Shown in pieces: positions 35,086-43,677 of a stretch of 45,739 nt of DNA. Origin of the DNA: a virus; IMG/VR virus record IMGVR_UViG_3300032820_003134, positions 1 through 45,739 of that record; one strand, written 5' to 3'. Under the pieces are notes generated by a model. It did no database searches. It was not told where the DNA came from and saw nothing but the letters and a program-made list of their open reading frames with translations. The position numbers were made by a program, and so were the translations under genes. The stretch's first letter is position 1, and every line of letters starts with the position of its first letter.

Positions 35086-35106
35086 ATTATAACATAGGTT
35101 TATGGG

Positions 35107-35808
35107 ATGAAAGATAAACAAGTTGAACCAAAAAATACCAAGCCAGATGAAGTTGGTGGTGTCAGAATGGATGGGCATATTTTAATTCGTGATGTAACTG
35201 ATAAGAATAAGCCAGTTGAATTAGTAAACAAAAGAAATGCTATTCATTTTGGTAATATGGCTAAGCATTTAGCACAATCAATTGCTGGTAAAGCAAATTA
35301 TGATATTCATTATATGGGTTTTGGTAATGGCGGTTCAAATGTTAATAATTTAGGAAAAATTACTTACAAAGCGGCAAATGTAAGTGAAGCACCCGACGAA
35401 GGTACACCAACATCTAATTTGTATGGATTAAAATATTTTAAGGTTGTTGATAATTTAGCATCATCGAATTCAACACCGACAAAGAATAAAATTGAAATAT
35501 TATCTAGTACTACAAGTTATACAGATATTAAAGTAACTTGTACTTTAGATTTTGGTGAGCCGAGCACACAATCATCATTTGACAATAGCACAGATTTTAC
35601 AGATGATTTTGTTTTTGATGAGTTGGGATTATTTAGTTTAGATGTTACTACTGGAAATGAAATTTCAGGTACGGCAACTTTGCCCGCAACATTGTTGGAT
35701 TTTAATTCAAAATGTTACATGTTAACACATGTTATTTTTCATCCAGTACAAAAATCATTGAATAGGATTATTGAGATTGTATATACAGTCCGAATTCAGA
35801 TGCAATAA
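35107..35808 (+). CDS. Putative virion structural protein (baseplate/tail fibre region), 233 aa
   Basis: A 233-residue protein behind its own late-promoter-like box. The N-terminal region reads RMDGHILIRDVTDKNKPVEL, then VNKRNAIHFGNMAKHLAQSI and IHYMGFGNGG. I recall this arrangement in tail-associated structural proteins of T4-like marine phages, without an assigned role. The remainder is beta-rich and Thr/Ser-rich, with a Phe/Asp cluster (FDNSTDFTDDFVFDELGLFS) and ends in RIIEIVYTVRIQMQ. It lies 15 bases before the fibre-like gene and may connect baseplate and fibre. No signal or membrane segment is present. Confidence 0.65.
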   Translation: MKDKQVEPKNTKPDEVGGVRMDGHILIRDVTDKNKPVELVNKRNAIHFGNMAKHLAQSIAGKANYDIHYMGFGNGGSNVNNLGKITYKAANVSEAPDEGTPTSNLYGLKYFKVVDNLASSNSTPTKNKIEILSSTTSYTDIKVTCTLDFGEPSTQSSFDNSTDFTDDFVFDELGLFSLDVTTGNEISGTATLPATLLDFNSKCYMLTHVIFHPVQKSLNRIIEIVYTVRIQMQ

Positions 35809-35823
35809 TAGAGAGAGAAAATT

Positions 35824-37695
35824 ATGACTTACACAATTAATACATTCGACGGTAATTTTTTAACGAATGTAGCGCCAGGAACAGTCGATACTAATACTTC
35901 TCTATCATTACTTGGTAAGAATTATAGTGGTTATGGTCAAATCATTGCAAGTAACTTCGTTTACTTGGTGGAAAATTTTGCAAAAACATCTGCGCCATCC
36001 AGTCCGCTTAAAGGTCAACTATGGTATGATAAGGGCGAAAATGTATTAAAGGTTTGTTCAATTACAGGCGATATAAATTCGTTTGAAAGATTACAAGTAG
36101 TGGTTGGTAGTTCATCACCGACTACGTCAGCTGAGGGAGATTTGTTTTATGATACTGTTAATAAACAGTTACAAATATATTCCGGAGCTGCATATGCTAA
36201 CGTATCAATTCCTGGTGCAAATGGTACAGAATTAATGTTCGTTAAAGTAACATCAAGAGCTGATCTTACTTCATCAACAGATGCAACTGCAAAAACTTTA
36301 ATAGCAATGGTTATTAGAGATCCAGCAACTCCAACTTCAACATTGACAGCAAGTAATGTTGCAGCTGTTTTTGCACAAGAAACATTTCATTTTTCCTCAA
36401 CGGAGCCATCCGGGCAGGGAGAACAAGAGTTAGTTACAGCAATATTTGGTGCTATGGACACCGATTCAGATTTATCAAATAATAGTAAAGTAACACGTGG
36501 TATGAATATCAATACTGCATTTACTGATGCAACAATTAATAATGCTTCGAATGCAGATAAACTAGGTAATCAATTACCTAGTTATTATCTAGATTATGCA
36601 AACTTTACAAACACTGCCGCGGCAGCTTTTATAAGCACAGCAGGTAATTCATCACCTAATGCTGATAATACACATATTGTTGGCTCGGGTGCGGCAAGAT
36701 TTGCTAATATTTACAGTGCATCATTTACAGGTGCGTTAGTAGGTAATGCTGATACAGCAACAGATTCAACAACTTTAGGTGGTCAACCAGCGTCGTATTA
36801 TACTAATGCAAGCAATCTTGCGTCAGGCACAGTGCCTGCAGGAAGGTTAGCAGGTTCGTATGCAATTGATATTACTGGTAACGCTGCTACAGCAACCACT
36901 GCATCACAAATTGGTGGTGTTTCGTTGTCAGGTATTGTTTTAACAACAGGTGATCAAACTGTTGCTGGTAATAAGACATTTAGTAATAATGTTATTATTA
37001 ATGGTGATTTAAATATTAACGGTACAACTACGACCGTTGATACAACAAATTTAGTAGTTGAAGATGCAATTATACAATTAGCAAAAAATAATAGTAGCGC
37101 TGCCGCATCATACATTGGTATACAGGGTGAACGTGGTGCAACAGATGCATATTTTGTTTGGGATGAATCTTCTGATCGTTGGAGATCTACAACATCAACT
37201 GATGGAACAACTCATTCCGATGCAGATATGCAGTGTGCTATACTATATGGACAAGCAACATCGGCACAATATGCTGATATTGCAGAACGATTTCATGCAG
37301 ACGAAACCATGGAAGCAGGAACAGTTGTTGAATTAGGCGGTGTTAATGAAGTAACCGTAACATCAACTTTTTGTTCTACTAACATTTTTGGTGTAGTATC
37401 AACAGATCCAGCATACAGAATGAATTCAGCTGCTGGAACTTCAAATACACATCCTTATATTGCACTATGTGGTCGTGTGCCAGTTAGTGTAATAGGAAAA
37501 GTTAATAAAGGAGATCGTTTAATTAGTAGTGAAATCCCAGGAGTAGCGCAAGCACTTCCGAAAGATTTTATTAAACATTGTACTGAGAATGGTGATCATT
37601 CAACATTTATGTTAGGAGTGATTGGCCGTGCTTTAGATAATAAAGACAATGACGAAATTGGCATTGTAGAGGCTTATATCCTCGCAAAGTCATAG
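35824..37695 (+). CDS. Tail fibre-like virion protein, 623 aa
   Basis: Residues about 20-70 (NTSLSLLGKNYSGYGQIIAS, then NFVYLVENFAKTSAPSSPLKGQLWYD) match the N-terminal attachment region common in fibre proteins of marine myophages. The middle is rich in Ala, Thr and Asn with short beta units (ATTASQIGGVSLSGIVLTTG, then VIINGDLNINGTTTTVDT), typical of trimeric fibre shafts. The C-terminal 140 residues (YADIAERFHADETMEAGTVV, later GRVPVSVIGKVNKGDRLISS) resemble the Peptidase_G2-type self-cleaving or intramolecular-chaperone domains of phage tailspikes. I cannot locate a catalytic Ser/Lys pair with certainty. A purine-rich AGAGAGAGAAAATT precedes the ATG. It is the last gene before the strong terminator. 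Confidence 0.75.
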   Translation: MTYTINTFDGNFLTNVAPGTVDTNTSLSLLGKNYSGYGQIIASNFVYLVENFAKTSAPSSPLKGQLWYDKGENVLKVCSITGDINSFERLQVVVGSSSPTTSAEGDLFYDTVNKQLQIYSGAAYANVSIPGANGTELMFVKVTSRADLTSSTDATAKTLIAMVIRDPATPTSTLTASNVAAVFAQETFHFSSTEPSGQGEQELVTAIFGAMDTDSDLSNNSKVTRGMNINTAFTDATINNASNADKLGNQLPSYYLDYANFTNTAAAAFISTAGNSSPNADNTHIVGSGAARFANIYSASFTGALVGNADTATDSTTLGGQPASYYTNASNLASGTVPAGRLAGSYAIDITGNAATATTASQIGGVSLSGIVLTTGDQTVAGNKTFSNNVIINGDLNINGTTTTVDTTNLVVEDAIIQLAKNNSSAAASYIGIQGERGATDAYFVWDESSDRWRSTTSTDGTTHSDADMQCAILYGQATSAQYADIAERFHADETMEAGTVVELGGVNEVTVTSTFCSTNIFGVVSTDPAYRMNSAAGTSNTHPYIALCGRVPVSVIGKVNKGDRLISSEIPGVAQALPKDFIKHCTENGDHSTFMLGVIGRALDNKDNDEIGIVEAYILAKS

Positions 37696-37716
37696 TAGTT
37701 TATAACCTTACCGAGT

Positions 37717-37744
37717 AAAAAGCAGGACAATTGTCCTGCTTTTT
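37717..37744 (+). terminator. Intrinsic terminator after the fibre gene
   Basis: A perfect inverted repeat AAAAAGCAGGACAA / TTGTCCTGCTTTTT with a four-base AATT loop, followed by a run of six Ts that overlaps the second arm. It lies 21 bases after the stop codon at 37695. The symmetric arms would also work on the opposite strand. It probably ends the long late structural transcript. Confidence 0.9.
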
Positions 37745-37763
37745 TACTTTGTGTTTAAAATAC

Positions 37764-37771
37764 AATAAATA
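37764..37771 (+). promoter_or_regulatory. Possible late promoter (AATAAATA) and TATAAT box before the 303-aa structural gene
   Basis: AATAAATA, one base off the GATAAATA boxes elsewhere, lies right after the terminator and about 104 bases before the ATG at 37876. A TATAAT hexamer at 37811-37816 is a second candidate start signal, though no good -35 is visible at 17 bases (TTATTA at 37786 is 19 away). A new transcript clearly has to start in this gap because a terminator precedes it. Confidence 0.45.
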
Positions 37772-37828
37772 CAATTGTGGCAAGATTATTATGTGTGGAG
37801 ACTCAGACACTATAATAAACGGGTTAAT

Positions 37829-37848
37829 CGTACTAGCCACATAGTACG
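37829..37848 (+). other. Leader hairpin upstream of the 303-aa structural gene
   Basis: CGTACT and AGTACG pair perfectly across an eight-base loop in the untranslated leader. It is 27 bases upstream of the ATG and upstream of the GAAAGGAG Shine-Dalgarno, so it does not cover the ribosome site. It could stabilise the 5' end of the message. Confidence 0.4.
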
Positions 37849-37875
37849 TGATCGAGTGACGAAAGGAGAAGAAAT

Positions 37876-38787
37876 ATGGCTTACTCTTCCGGTAATACGA
37901 TCCTAGCAGCTGATTTTAATACATTCCGTACAAGTGTTGAAGATATTTTTGGAGACACTAATTCGGGAAGTGTAGCTCCCGGGGCGTTGATTTTCGGATA
38001 TGGTGAAACTATGCTCCAAGCTGCTGTTTCGGCTGGGACTGGTATCACAGCTGCACAATGGAATAATCTTTATATGATGATTCATCGTTGTGCAGGACAT
38101 CAAGGTTCAACTATAAGTATTGGGGGTAGCGTAACTGCTGATGCTTACAGTGCAGGCGGATCAATTGGTGTTGACGGTAACTTGGCAGCGGATATTGCAA
38201 CCGTTGTTGCTAACAAGGGAAACGTCGATGCCTCAAATTTGACAACAACAGCTCGCAATGACAAAAGTGGCACTGCAAATTGGAGTGCATCAACTGTTCA
38301 TAGTTTTACACAAACTTTTGCAAGTTATGATGCCGCAAGGCATTTTTACAACCAAGGTGGCGCGATGATTATTAGTGCATCTCGCACAGGCGGTAGTGGA
38401 CATACACAAAATAGTAATTGGACAGCATTATTAACTGCTGTCGGAACAGTTACTATGACTGTAGCATCTACTGCACAAAGTGGAAGTGGTGGAACAGCAG
38501 GCAAAAGCTTTGATGATATTGTTGCGGCAGTTAGTACTACGCATGTTATATTCAATCAAGCTGATTCAGGTGCATATGCTTCAAATAACTATAAAATTGA
38601 ATGCTCATGTAATGCCGCTAAAACAGTTTATACATGGACCATTACGTTTACTGATGGACATGCGAATGCTTTTGAAGATTATGTTGATGGTACATTAGCA
38701 TCAAATGTTTCAGAGAAACGTGCAACAGGTACATACGTTAATAGCGATGCACCTTCATACAGTGCTGGTTCGTATACGCAATCGTAA
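37876..38787 (+). CDS. Putative tail/virion structural protein, 303 aa
   Basis: A Gly/Ser/Ala/Thr-rich protein starting MAYSSGNTILAADFNTFRTS. The N-terminal 80 residues (IFGYGETMLQAAVSAGTGIT, then AAQWNNLYMMIHRCAGHQG) follow a pattern seen in structural proteins of marine T4-like phages: a GYG motif, then a 'W..L...I..C..HQG' helix. The remainder is beta-rich, consistent with a fibre or decoration protein. It has its own leader, a very good GAAAGGAGAAG Shine-Dalgarno and a terminator just upstream, all suggesting high, independent late expression. The exact virion location is unknown. Confidence 0.7.
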   Translation: MAYSSGNTILAADFNTFRTSVEDIFGDTNSGSVAPGALIFGYGETMLQAAVSAGTGITAAQWNNLYMMIHRCAGHQGSTISIGGSVTADAYSAGGSIGVDGNLAADIATVVANKGNVDASNLTTTARNDKSGTANWSASTVHSFTQTFASYDAARHFYNQGGAMIISASRTGGSGHTQNSNWTALLTAVGTVTMTVASTAQSGSGGTAGKSFDDIVAAVSTTHVIFNQADSGAYASNNYKIECSCNAAKTVYTWTITFTDGHANAFEDYVDGTLASNVSEKRATGTYVNSDAPSYSAGSYTQS

Positions 38788-38815
38788 TATAAATTTATAA
38801 ATTTATAATTTGAGT

Positions 38816-38842
38816 CCCCTAGATAAGTAATATTACTAGGGG
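38816..38842 (+). promoter_or_regulatory. Hairpin covering the Shine-Dalgarno of the 115-aa gene
   Basis: CCCCTAG at 38816-38822 pairs with CTAGGGG at 38836-38842 across a 13-base loop, with a possible U-G pair extending it by one. The AGGGGG Shine-Dalgarno of the gene at 38849 lies in the right arm, so folding would hide it. The following TTCTT is too short for a convincing terminator, though partial termination after the structural gene is possible. Confidence 0.6.
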
Positions 38843-38848
38843 GTTCTT

Positions 38849-39196
38849 ATGACTACCGATATTGATAAAGCATATGAGTTTGCTAATTTTAGAATAGCAT
38901 TAATGAACCAAAAACATTTGCTTAAAGTGCAAACAGAAGAAAGATTAAATTGTTATATTAATGGCGGAATATTTAAAGCCGAACCTGGTTTTATTGCATT
39001 CATTGGAGATCTAATTAATTCTGGACATAGTAAGTTACCAATCCTTGATGTAAATGATACCCCAGTTATGATTGATGATTTACAAGAGTTTAAAAATTTT
39101 TTGTTATCTTCATATATTGAAGTTGTTTATGATTATTGGAATGATTGGATAAAAATAAAAGACGAAAAAGATTTGGAAAAATTAGCTGATGTCTAA
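38849..39196 (+). CDS. Hypothetical protein, 115 aa, first gene of the glycosyltransferase cassette
   Basis: A 115-residue acidic protein (MTTDIDKAYEFANFRIALMN...). It is predicted mixed alpha/beta, with Tyr/Trp/Asp-rich helices near the C terminus (YIEVVYDYWNDWIKIKDEKD). No family is recognised. AGGGGG six bases before the ATG is a strong Shine-Dalgarno but is buried in a hairpin. The stop overlaps the next gene by eight bases, tying it to the glycosyltransferase-like genes. It could be a structural-operon tail gene or a cassette regulator. Confidence 0.7.
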   Translation: MTTDIDKAYEFANFRIALMNQKHLLKVQTEERLNCYINGGIFKAEPGFIAFIGDLINSGHSKLPILDVNDTPVMIDDLQEFKNFLLSSYIEVVYDYWNDWIKIKDEKDLEKLADV

Positions 39197-39980
39197 AGGC
39201 GTATTAATATTTGCTTTCAATAATGAACAAATAGACTATGAAAAAATTGCTAAATTAAATGCGTTAATGATAAAGTATAATATGGATGTTCCGGTGCATA
39301 TTATTACTGATGCAGGCACTGATGTAGCAATAGGTAAAAGACATTATAAAGATTTCAATCAGGTATTATCTTTTAATAATGGGTTACGATGGAATTCTTT
39401 TGAGTTATCACCATTTGACGAAACTTTAGTACTTGATGCAGATTATTTAATAATGAATGATCGGTTGAATGCAGTATGGGGTAATAAAAGTGAATTAATG
39501 ATTAATACAGATATTGTACCTTTGTTTGCAGGTGAGTTTATTGAAAATAAACGAGTTGATGAATCCGGTATTACAATGGCATGGGCTACAGCAATTTATT
39601 TTAAAAAAACCAAGTTGCCAAAATATTTTTTTAATATTATGAAACATGTATCTGAGAACTATTTGTATTATAGGCAGTTGTATAATTTGTCAGGTGGGTT
39701 GTATAGAAATGATTATGCAGCTAGTATAAGTTTACATATGTTAAATGGTTTCAATGAGGGAGTATCGGATATTTTGCCGTTACCAGTTAATAAGATAGTT
39801 ACTGCAAAACCAGAAGATCAAATTATTAGTTTTCCTTCTGTTAATCAAGTTAAAGTTTTAATAACTAAACCTGAAAAGAATGAGTTTGTAGTTAATTCTA
39901 TAAAAAATACAAATGTGCATTTTCTTAATAAGAAAACTATATTAGAAAATCATGATAGCATAGCAGAGTGGTATCAATGA
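39189..39980 (+). CDS. Glycosyltransferase-like protein (GT-A, DxD), 263 aa
   Basis: The N-terminal strand and helix pattern (GVLIFAFNNEQIDYEKIAKL, then VPVHIITD) leads to LVLDADYLIMND with D83-x-D85, the metal/nucleotide-sugar motif of GT-A glycosyltransferases. The protein resembles the GT8/nucleotide-diphospho-sugar transferase fold. The C-terminal part (YAASISLHMLNGF, later VHFLNKKTILE) fits the family's acceptor side. The stop overlaps the next ATG as ATGA, and the next gene encodes a related protein with the same layout. It likely transfers a sugar to a phage or host surface acceptor; donor and acceptor are unknown. Confidence 0.75.
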   Translation: MSKGVLIFAFNNEQIDYEKIAKLNALMIKYNMDVPVHIITDAGTDVAIGKRHYKDFNQVLSFNNGLRWNSFELSPFDETLVLDADYLIMNDRLNAVWGNKSELMINTDIVPLFAGEFIENKRVDESGITMAWATAIYFKKTKLPKYFFNIMKHVSENYLYYRQLYNLSGGLYRNDYAASISLHMLNGFNEGVSDILPLPVNKIVTAKPEDQIISFPSVNQVKVLITKPEKNEFVVNSIKNTNVHFLNKKTILENHDSIAEWYQ

Positions 39981-40849
39981 GTGATACGAGAAAAGGTTAT
40001 TTTATTATAACTCAAAATAATAAAAAGTATGATTATATACGTATGGCTTATGCTCTTGCATTGAGTATTAAAGTTACGCAAACGGAAGTTAACAATGTTA
40101 GTATTGCATTACCTGGATCAGAAGAACATTTAGTTACAGGCAAACAACGATGGGTATTTGATCATATTGTCGAACTTCCATGGGGCGATGATGCAGAAAA
40201 TGCAGAATGGAAAGTTAATAATAAATGGAAGTATATTCATTGTACTCCGTATAACGAAACAGTTATATTAGATGCTGATATGCTTTTTTTAAATGATTAT
40301 AGTTATTGGTGGGAAATATTACATAGAAAACCGGTGTGGGCAACAACGTGTGTTAGGACATATAGAAATGAAATAGCATTAGATAATTATTATAGAAAAA
40401 CATTTGTTAATAATAAGTTGCCAAATATCTATACAGCATTTATGTATTTTCGTAATGAAAAAATTACTTGGGATCTAGTAAAATTAGTGCAGGAAATTAT
40501 GCAAAATTGGGAAGTTTATTATGCAAAACATTTAGATGCTTCACGACCGACATGGTTAAGTGCCGATGTAGCATATGCTCTTGCAATTAAAATACTTGGA
40601 ATTGAAAATGAATGCACAAGTAATTTAGCAATTCCGTCTTTTGTTCATATGAAAACTCGTATGCAAAATGTTAATAATGCATTAACAGATGAGAATTGGA
40701 CAAAATATTTTCCTTCATATTTTACAGATGATTGTAAACTTAAAATTGGTAATTATCAAATTTTTTATCCATTTCATTATCATGTTAAAGAATGGTTAAC
40801 GGATGATATTGTTAAAAAGTTAGAGGATGCATATGGAAAGAGTAGTTAA
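39977..40849 (+). CDS. Glycosyltransferase-like protein (GT-A, DxD), 290 aa
   Basis: Second member of the same family as its upstream neighbour. The DxD motif is VILDADMLFLND with D99-x-D101. Other recognisable parts are YIRMAYALALSIK near the N terminus, and WLSADVAYALAIKILGI, which parallels NDYAASISLHMLNGF in the upstream protein. The ATG at 39977 in an ATGA overlap with the previous stop is preferred over the in-frame ATG nine bases earlier. The Tyr/Trp/His-rich C terminus ends at a gene that overlaps by 17 bases. The two may act in succession on the same glycan. Confidence 0.75.
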   Translation: MSDTRKGYFIITQNNKKYDYIRMAYALALSIKVTQTEVNNVSIALPGSEEHLVTGKQRWVFDHIVELPWGDDAENAEWKVNNKWKYIHCTPYNETVILDADMLFLNDYSYWWEILHRKPVWATTCVRTYRNEIALDNYYRKTFVNNKLPNIYTAFMYFRNEKITWDLVKLVQEIMQNWEVYYAKHLDASRPTWLSADVAYALAIKILGIENECTSNLAIPSFVHMKTRMQNVNNALTDENWTKYFPSYFTDDCKLKIGNYQIFYPFHYHVKEWLTDDIVKKLEDAYGKSS

Positions 40850-41399
40850 ATTTTACGTTTATTTTAACAGTAAAAATGAATTAGTTTCAGTGTCAGGCAA
40901 TAAAGATGCAACTTCTCATCATCGGTGGGCTATTTTTTCAAGAGGAGAAGTTGAAGGTTTTGTTACTGGGAAAAAAAGGCTGAGTGATTATGTTGTTGTT
41001 GAGGATAGAAAAACTGGTAAAATTATACTTTCTAAAAAGGAATCACATGAGATTGTTGTAAGGACAATTGATAATTTATTGTATAAAGTACCTTCTAATA
41101 ATGATGTATATGATATTAAGATACGGAATAATAAAAGGGAAAAGATTTTGACATTCTTTTTAAGTGATAATATAAAAAATGCTACTGAGAACACTTCGCA
41201 ACTTATTGTAAATGGTATAGTAAAATTGCATTTTTATTTTACAAAAAAAGATGATCCGCATATGCTGAGAAAGCATGTTTCAGTCAATGTAGAAGATATA
41301 TTTCAAAATAATGTAATAACCAATTATACAGAAACCTTAAATAATGTTAGTGTTTTTACAAAAAGAATCTATGAAAATTATTTGTATGAGGAGGTATAA
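40833..41399 (+). CDS. Hypothetical protein in the glycosyltransferase cassette, 188 aa
   Basis: No recognisable family. It is a Lys-rich, beta-rich protein without membrane segments; notable stretches are RVVKFYVYFNSKNELVSVSG and KLHFYFTKKDDPHMLRKHVS. The ATG at 40833 is preferred to the one at 40827 because AGAGG lies six bases before it. It overlaps the upstream glycosyltransferase gene and ends one base into the next gene (TAATG), so it is co-translated with enzymes on both sides. A role as an accessory or acceptor protein for the cassette is a guess from context. Confidence 0.65.
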   Translation: MERVVKFYVYFNSKNELVSVSGNKDATSHHRWAIFSRGEVEGFVTGKKRLSDYVVVEDRKTGKIILSKKESHEIVVRTIDNLLYKVPSNNDVYDIKIRNNKREKILTFFLSDNIKNATENTSQLIVNGIVKLHFYFTKKDDPHMLRKHVSVNVEDIFQNNVITNYTETLNNVSVFTKRIYENYLYEEV

Positions 41400-42304
41400 T
41401 GGCAGAACGTAATTTAAGTGAGTTTGATGTTTTTTATATTAGTTTTGACGAGCCGAACGCTGAAAAAAATTATGCTGATTTAGTTAATAAAATACCATGG
41501 GCACAACGAGTACATGGTGTCAAAGGATTTGATAGTGCTCATAAAGCCGCGGCAACTGCAAGTAAAACAGATCGTTTTATTACTATCGACGGCGATAATA
41601 TTGTTGACGAAAAGTTTTGGGATACAACATTAGAGATAGATCCAGAAGTAAATGAAAGATCTATTTGGAGTTGGAGCAGTAAGAATATTATCAATGGGTT
41701 AGTGTATGGCAACGGTGGAATAAAACTTTGGCCTAAACAACCTACACTTACAATGAAAACACACGAAGCTGCAGAAAATGAAACTGCCGCTATTGATTTT
41801 TGTTGGGATTTAGATTACCAACAGATGAATGATATTTATTGTATTAATTACCCTAATGGTAATCCGTATCAAGCATTCCGTGCAGGTTTCCGTGAGGGTG
41901 TAAAAATGTCATTAGCAGAAGGCCAGAAAGTAAGACCCGAACCTGGTGAATTTGAAAGGATGATTTGGCATAAAAATTACAAAAGATTGCTTATATGGGC
42001 AACAATTGGTGCCGATGTTGAAAACGGTCAGTGGTCAGTATATGGCACACGTCTTGGTTGTAAACTTACTAATTTAGATCCACATTTTAATCATCATAAT
42101 ATAAGAGATTATGATTGGTTTCGAGAGTTTTTTAATACAGAAGTTGGGCCACTTGTTGGCGATGATAATATTCATTTAAAGATTGAAGAACTTGGGGATG
42201 AGTTGAGAGGTAAATTAGGTATGCAGCTCGGTGAGTTAAATGCCCAAGCATCAGCATTTTTTAAGAAAGTTTATGTAAATCCTCCGCGTGTAGGTTCTAA
42301 ATGA
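41399..42304 (+). CDS. Glycosyltransferase-like protein of a paralogous pair (DGD), 301 aa
   Basis: Begins FDVFYISFDEPNAEKNYADL and has FITIDGDNIVD with D64-x-D66, a GT-A-like metal motif following a fold that resembles nucleotide-sugar transferases. Further signature pieces shared with the protein at 43671 are KIPWAQRVHGVKG, LVYGNGGIKLWP, AFRAGFREGVKMS and GADVENGQWSVYG. A strong GAGGAGGT Shine-Dalgarno lies just before the ATG. The next gene, a radical SAM enzyme, overlaps by four bases. Catalytic activity is inferred only from the DxD motif; substrate unknown. Confidence 0.7.
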   Translation: MAERNLSEFDVFYISFDEPNAEKNYADLVNKIPWAQRVHGVKGFDSAHKAAATASKTDRFITIDGDNIVDEKFWDTTLEIDPEVNERSIWSWSSKNIINGLVYGNGGIKLWPKQPTLTMKTHEAAENETAAIDFCWDLDYQQMNDIYCINYPNGNPYQAFRAGFREGVKMSLAEGQKVRPEPGEFERMIWHKNYKRLLIWATIGADVENGQWSVYGTRLGCKLTNLDPHFNHHNIRDYDWFREFFNTEVGPLVGDDNIHLKIEELGDELRGKLGMQLGELNAQASAFFKKVYVNPPRVGSK

Positions 42305-43677
42305 ACGATGCCTTTTTTAATAATGTAACTGATATTAAAAAAAAACTAAATCGAGTTAGCAGTAGTCTTTGTTTGGCTAAATGGTCGCAAGTAACTATAC
42401 ATTTACAAAATGGGCATACACATAGTTGTCATCACCCAGGAACACATAAAGTACCATTAGAGGAATTAGTTAATAATCCTACAGCTTTACATAATACAAA
42501 TTTTAAGAAAGCCCGGCGTAGAGAAATGTTAAATGGAAAACGCCCTAAAGAATGTCAGTATTGCTGGAATGTAGAAGATAGTCCTGGTGAGAATTTTAGT
42601 GATAGGCATTTTAAAAGTGCCGCAACGTGGTCTGAGCCTATGTTTGATGAGATTGTAAATGGTTCATATGATGCTAATCCTAATCCGAGATATCTTGAAG
42701 TTAGTTTCGGTAATGTTTGTAATTTTAAATGTATGTATTGTTATCCTAACATTAGCAGTCAATGGTATGAAGAATCAAAACAATACGGCCCATATCCAAC
42801 AAGTAGAAAATTTGGTAGTTTAGATCATTTAACACATCAAGATAAAACTCCAATACTTGAAAGAGAACATAATCCATATGTTGAAGCATTTTGGAAATGG
42901 TGGCCTGACTTATATAACTCATTACATACATTTAGAATTACCGGCGGTGAGCCATTATTAAACAAAAATACTTTTAAGGTTTTAGAAGAGATTAATAAAA
43001 ATCCACGAAAAGAACTTGAGCTAGCAATAAACACAAATATGTGTGTGCCAGATAAAAACTTTGATGATTTTATTAAACTTATAAAACCTATTTCAGAAGA
43101 GTTAGATGTTGTTTCAGTCTTTACTAGTGTTGAAGCAACTTATCAACGTGCTGAATATATTCGGTATGGTTTAAATTATGAACAGTTCTGGAATAATATT
43201 GATAGGCTGTTAGAGGAAGTGCCTAGACTTTATATTGCTTTTATGTGTACATATAATGCGTTAAGTGTAACAAGTTTTACAGATTTTTTAAAGACAATAT
43301 ATAAAAAGAGAAAGGAGTTAATAATTGATGAAAATCATAATGATTATCCTCAATTAATGGTAAGTATTCCGTATCTTCGTCACCCAGAATTTTTATCTAT
43401 TAAAATGTTAGATGATTCGTTTGAAAAATATATTGCTGAAAGTGTTAGTTATATGAGAAATCATTTAGAGGATGATCAAACATCTGGATTTGTAGGATCT
43501 GAAATGGAGATGATGTCCCGGATTTTAAATTGGTTTCAAGTAAAAAATAATGTTCCAATTGATCGTATTGATTTTGTAAAATATGTTAATGAGTATGATC
43601 GCCGAAAAGGAACAAATTTTTTAAAAACATTTCCAGAGTATGTTAAATTTTATGAGAGGTGTAAAGAATTATGTTAG
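42301..43677 (+). CDS. Radical SAM protein with twitch/SPASM-like N-terminal segment, 458 aa
   Basis: The radical SAM cluster-binding motif CxxxCxxC is C140, C144, C147 (NVCNFKCMYCYPNISSQW), which binds the 4Fe-4S cluster that cleaves S-adenosylmethionine. FRITGGEPLLNKNT is the GGE-type SAM-binding motif. Before the barrel, a Cys/His-rich segment (SCHHPGTHK, then KRPKECQYCWNVEDSPGENF) matches the layout of phage 'twitch domain' radical SAM proteins and could hold part of an auxiliary cluster. These enzymes usually modify peptides, sugars or cofactors; the substrate here is unknown. It sits between the two paralogous DxD proteins, overlapping both, so modification of a sugar or of a common protein acceptor is a reasonable inference. 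Confidence 0.92.
   Translation: MNDAFFNNVTDIKKKLNRVSSSLCLAKWSQVTIHLQNGHTHSCHHPGTHKVPLEELVNNPTALHNTNFKKARRREMLNGKRPKECQYCWNVEDSPGENFSDRHFKSAATWSEPMFDEIVNGSYDANPNPRYLEVSFGNVCNFKCMYCYPNISSQWYEESKQYGPYPTSRKFGSLDHLTHQDKTPILEREHNPYVEAFWKWWPDLYNSLHTFRITGGEPLLNKNTFKVLEEINKNPRKELELAINTNMCVPDKNFDDFIKLIKPISEELDVVSVFTSVEATYQRAEYIRYGLNYEQFWNNIDRLLEEVPRLYIAFMCTYNALSVTSFTDFLKTIYKKRKELIIDENHNDYPQLMVSIPYLRHPEFLSIKMLDDSFEKYIAESVSYMRNHLEDDQTSGFVGSEMEMMSRILNWFQVKNNVPIDRIDFVKYVNEYDRRKGTNFLKTFPEYVKFYERCKELC

Noticed and set aside
38790-38812. AAATTTATAA tandem motif as a possible origin iteron
   Set aside because: Only two or so imperfect copies in AT-rich DNA, with no further copies nearby. It more likely is background or a weak late box.
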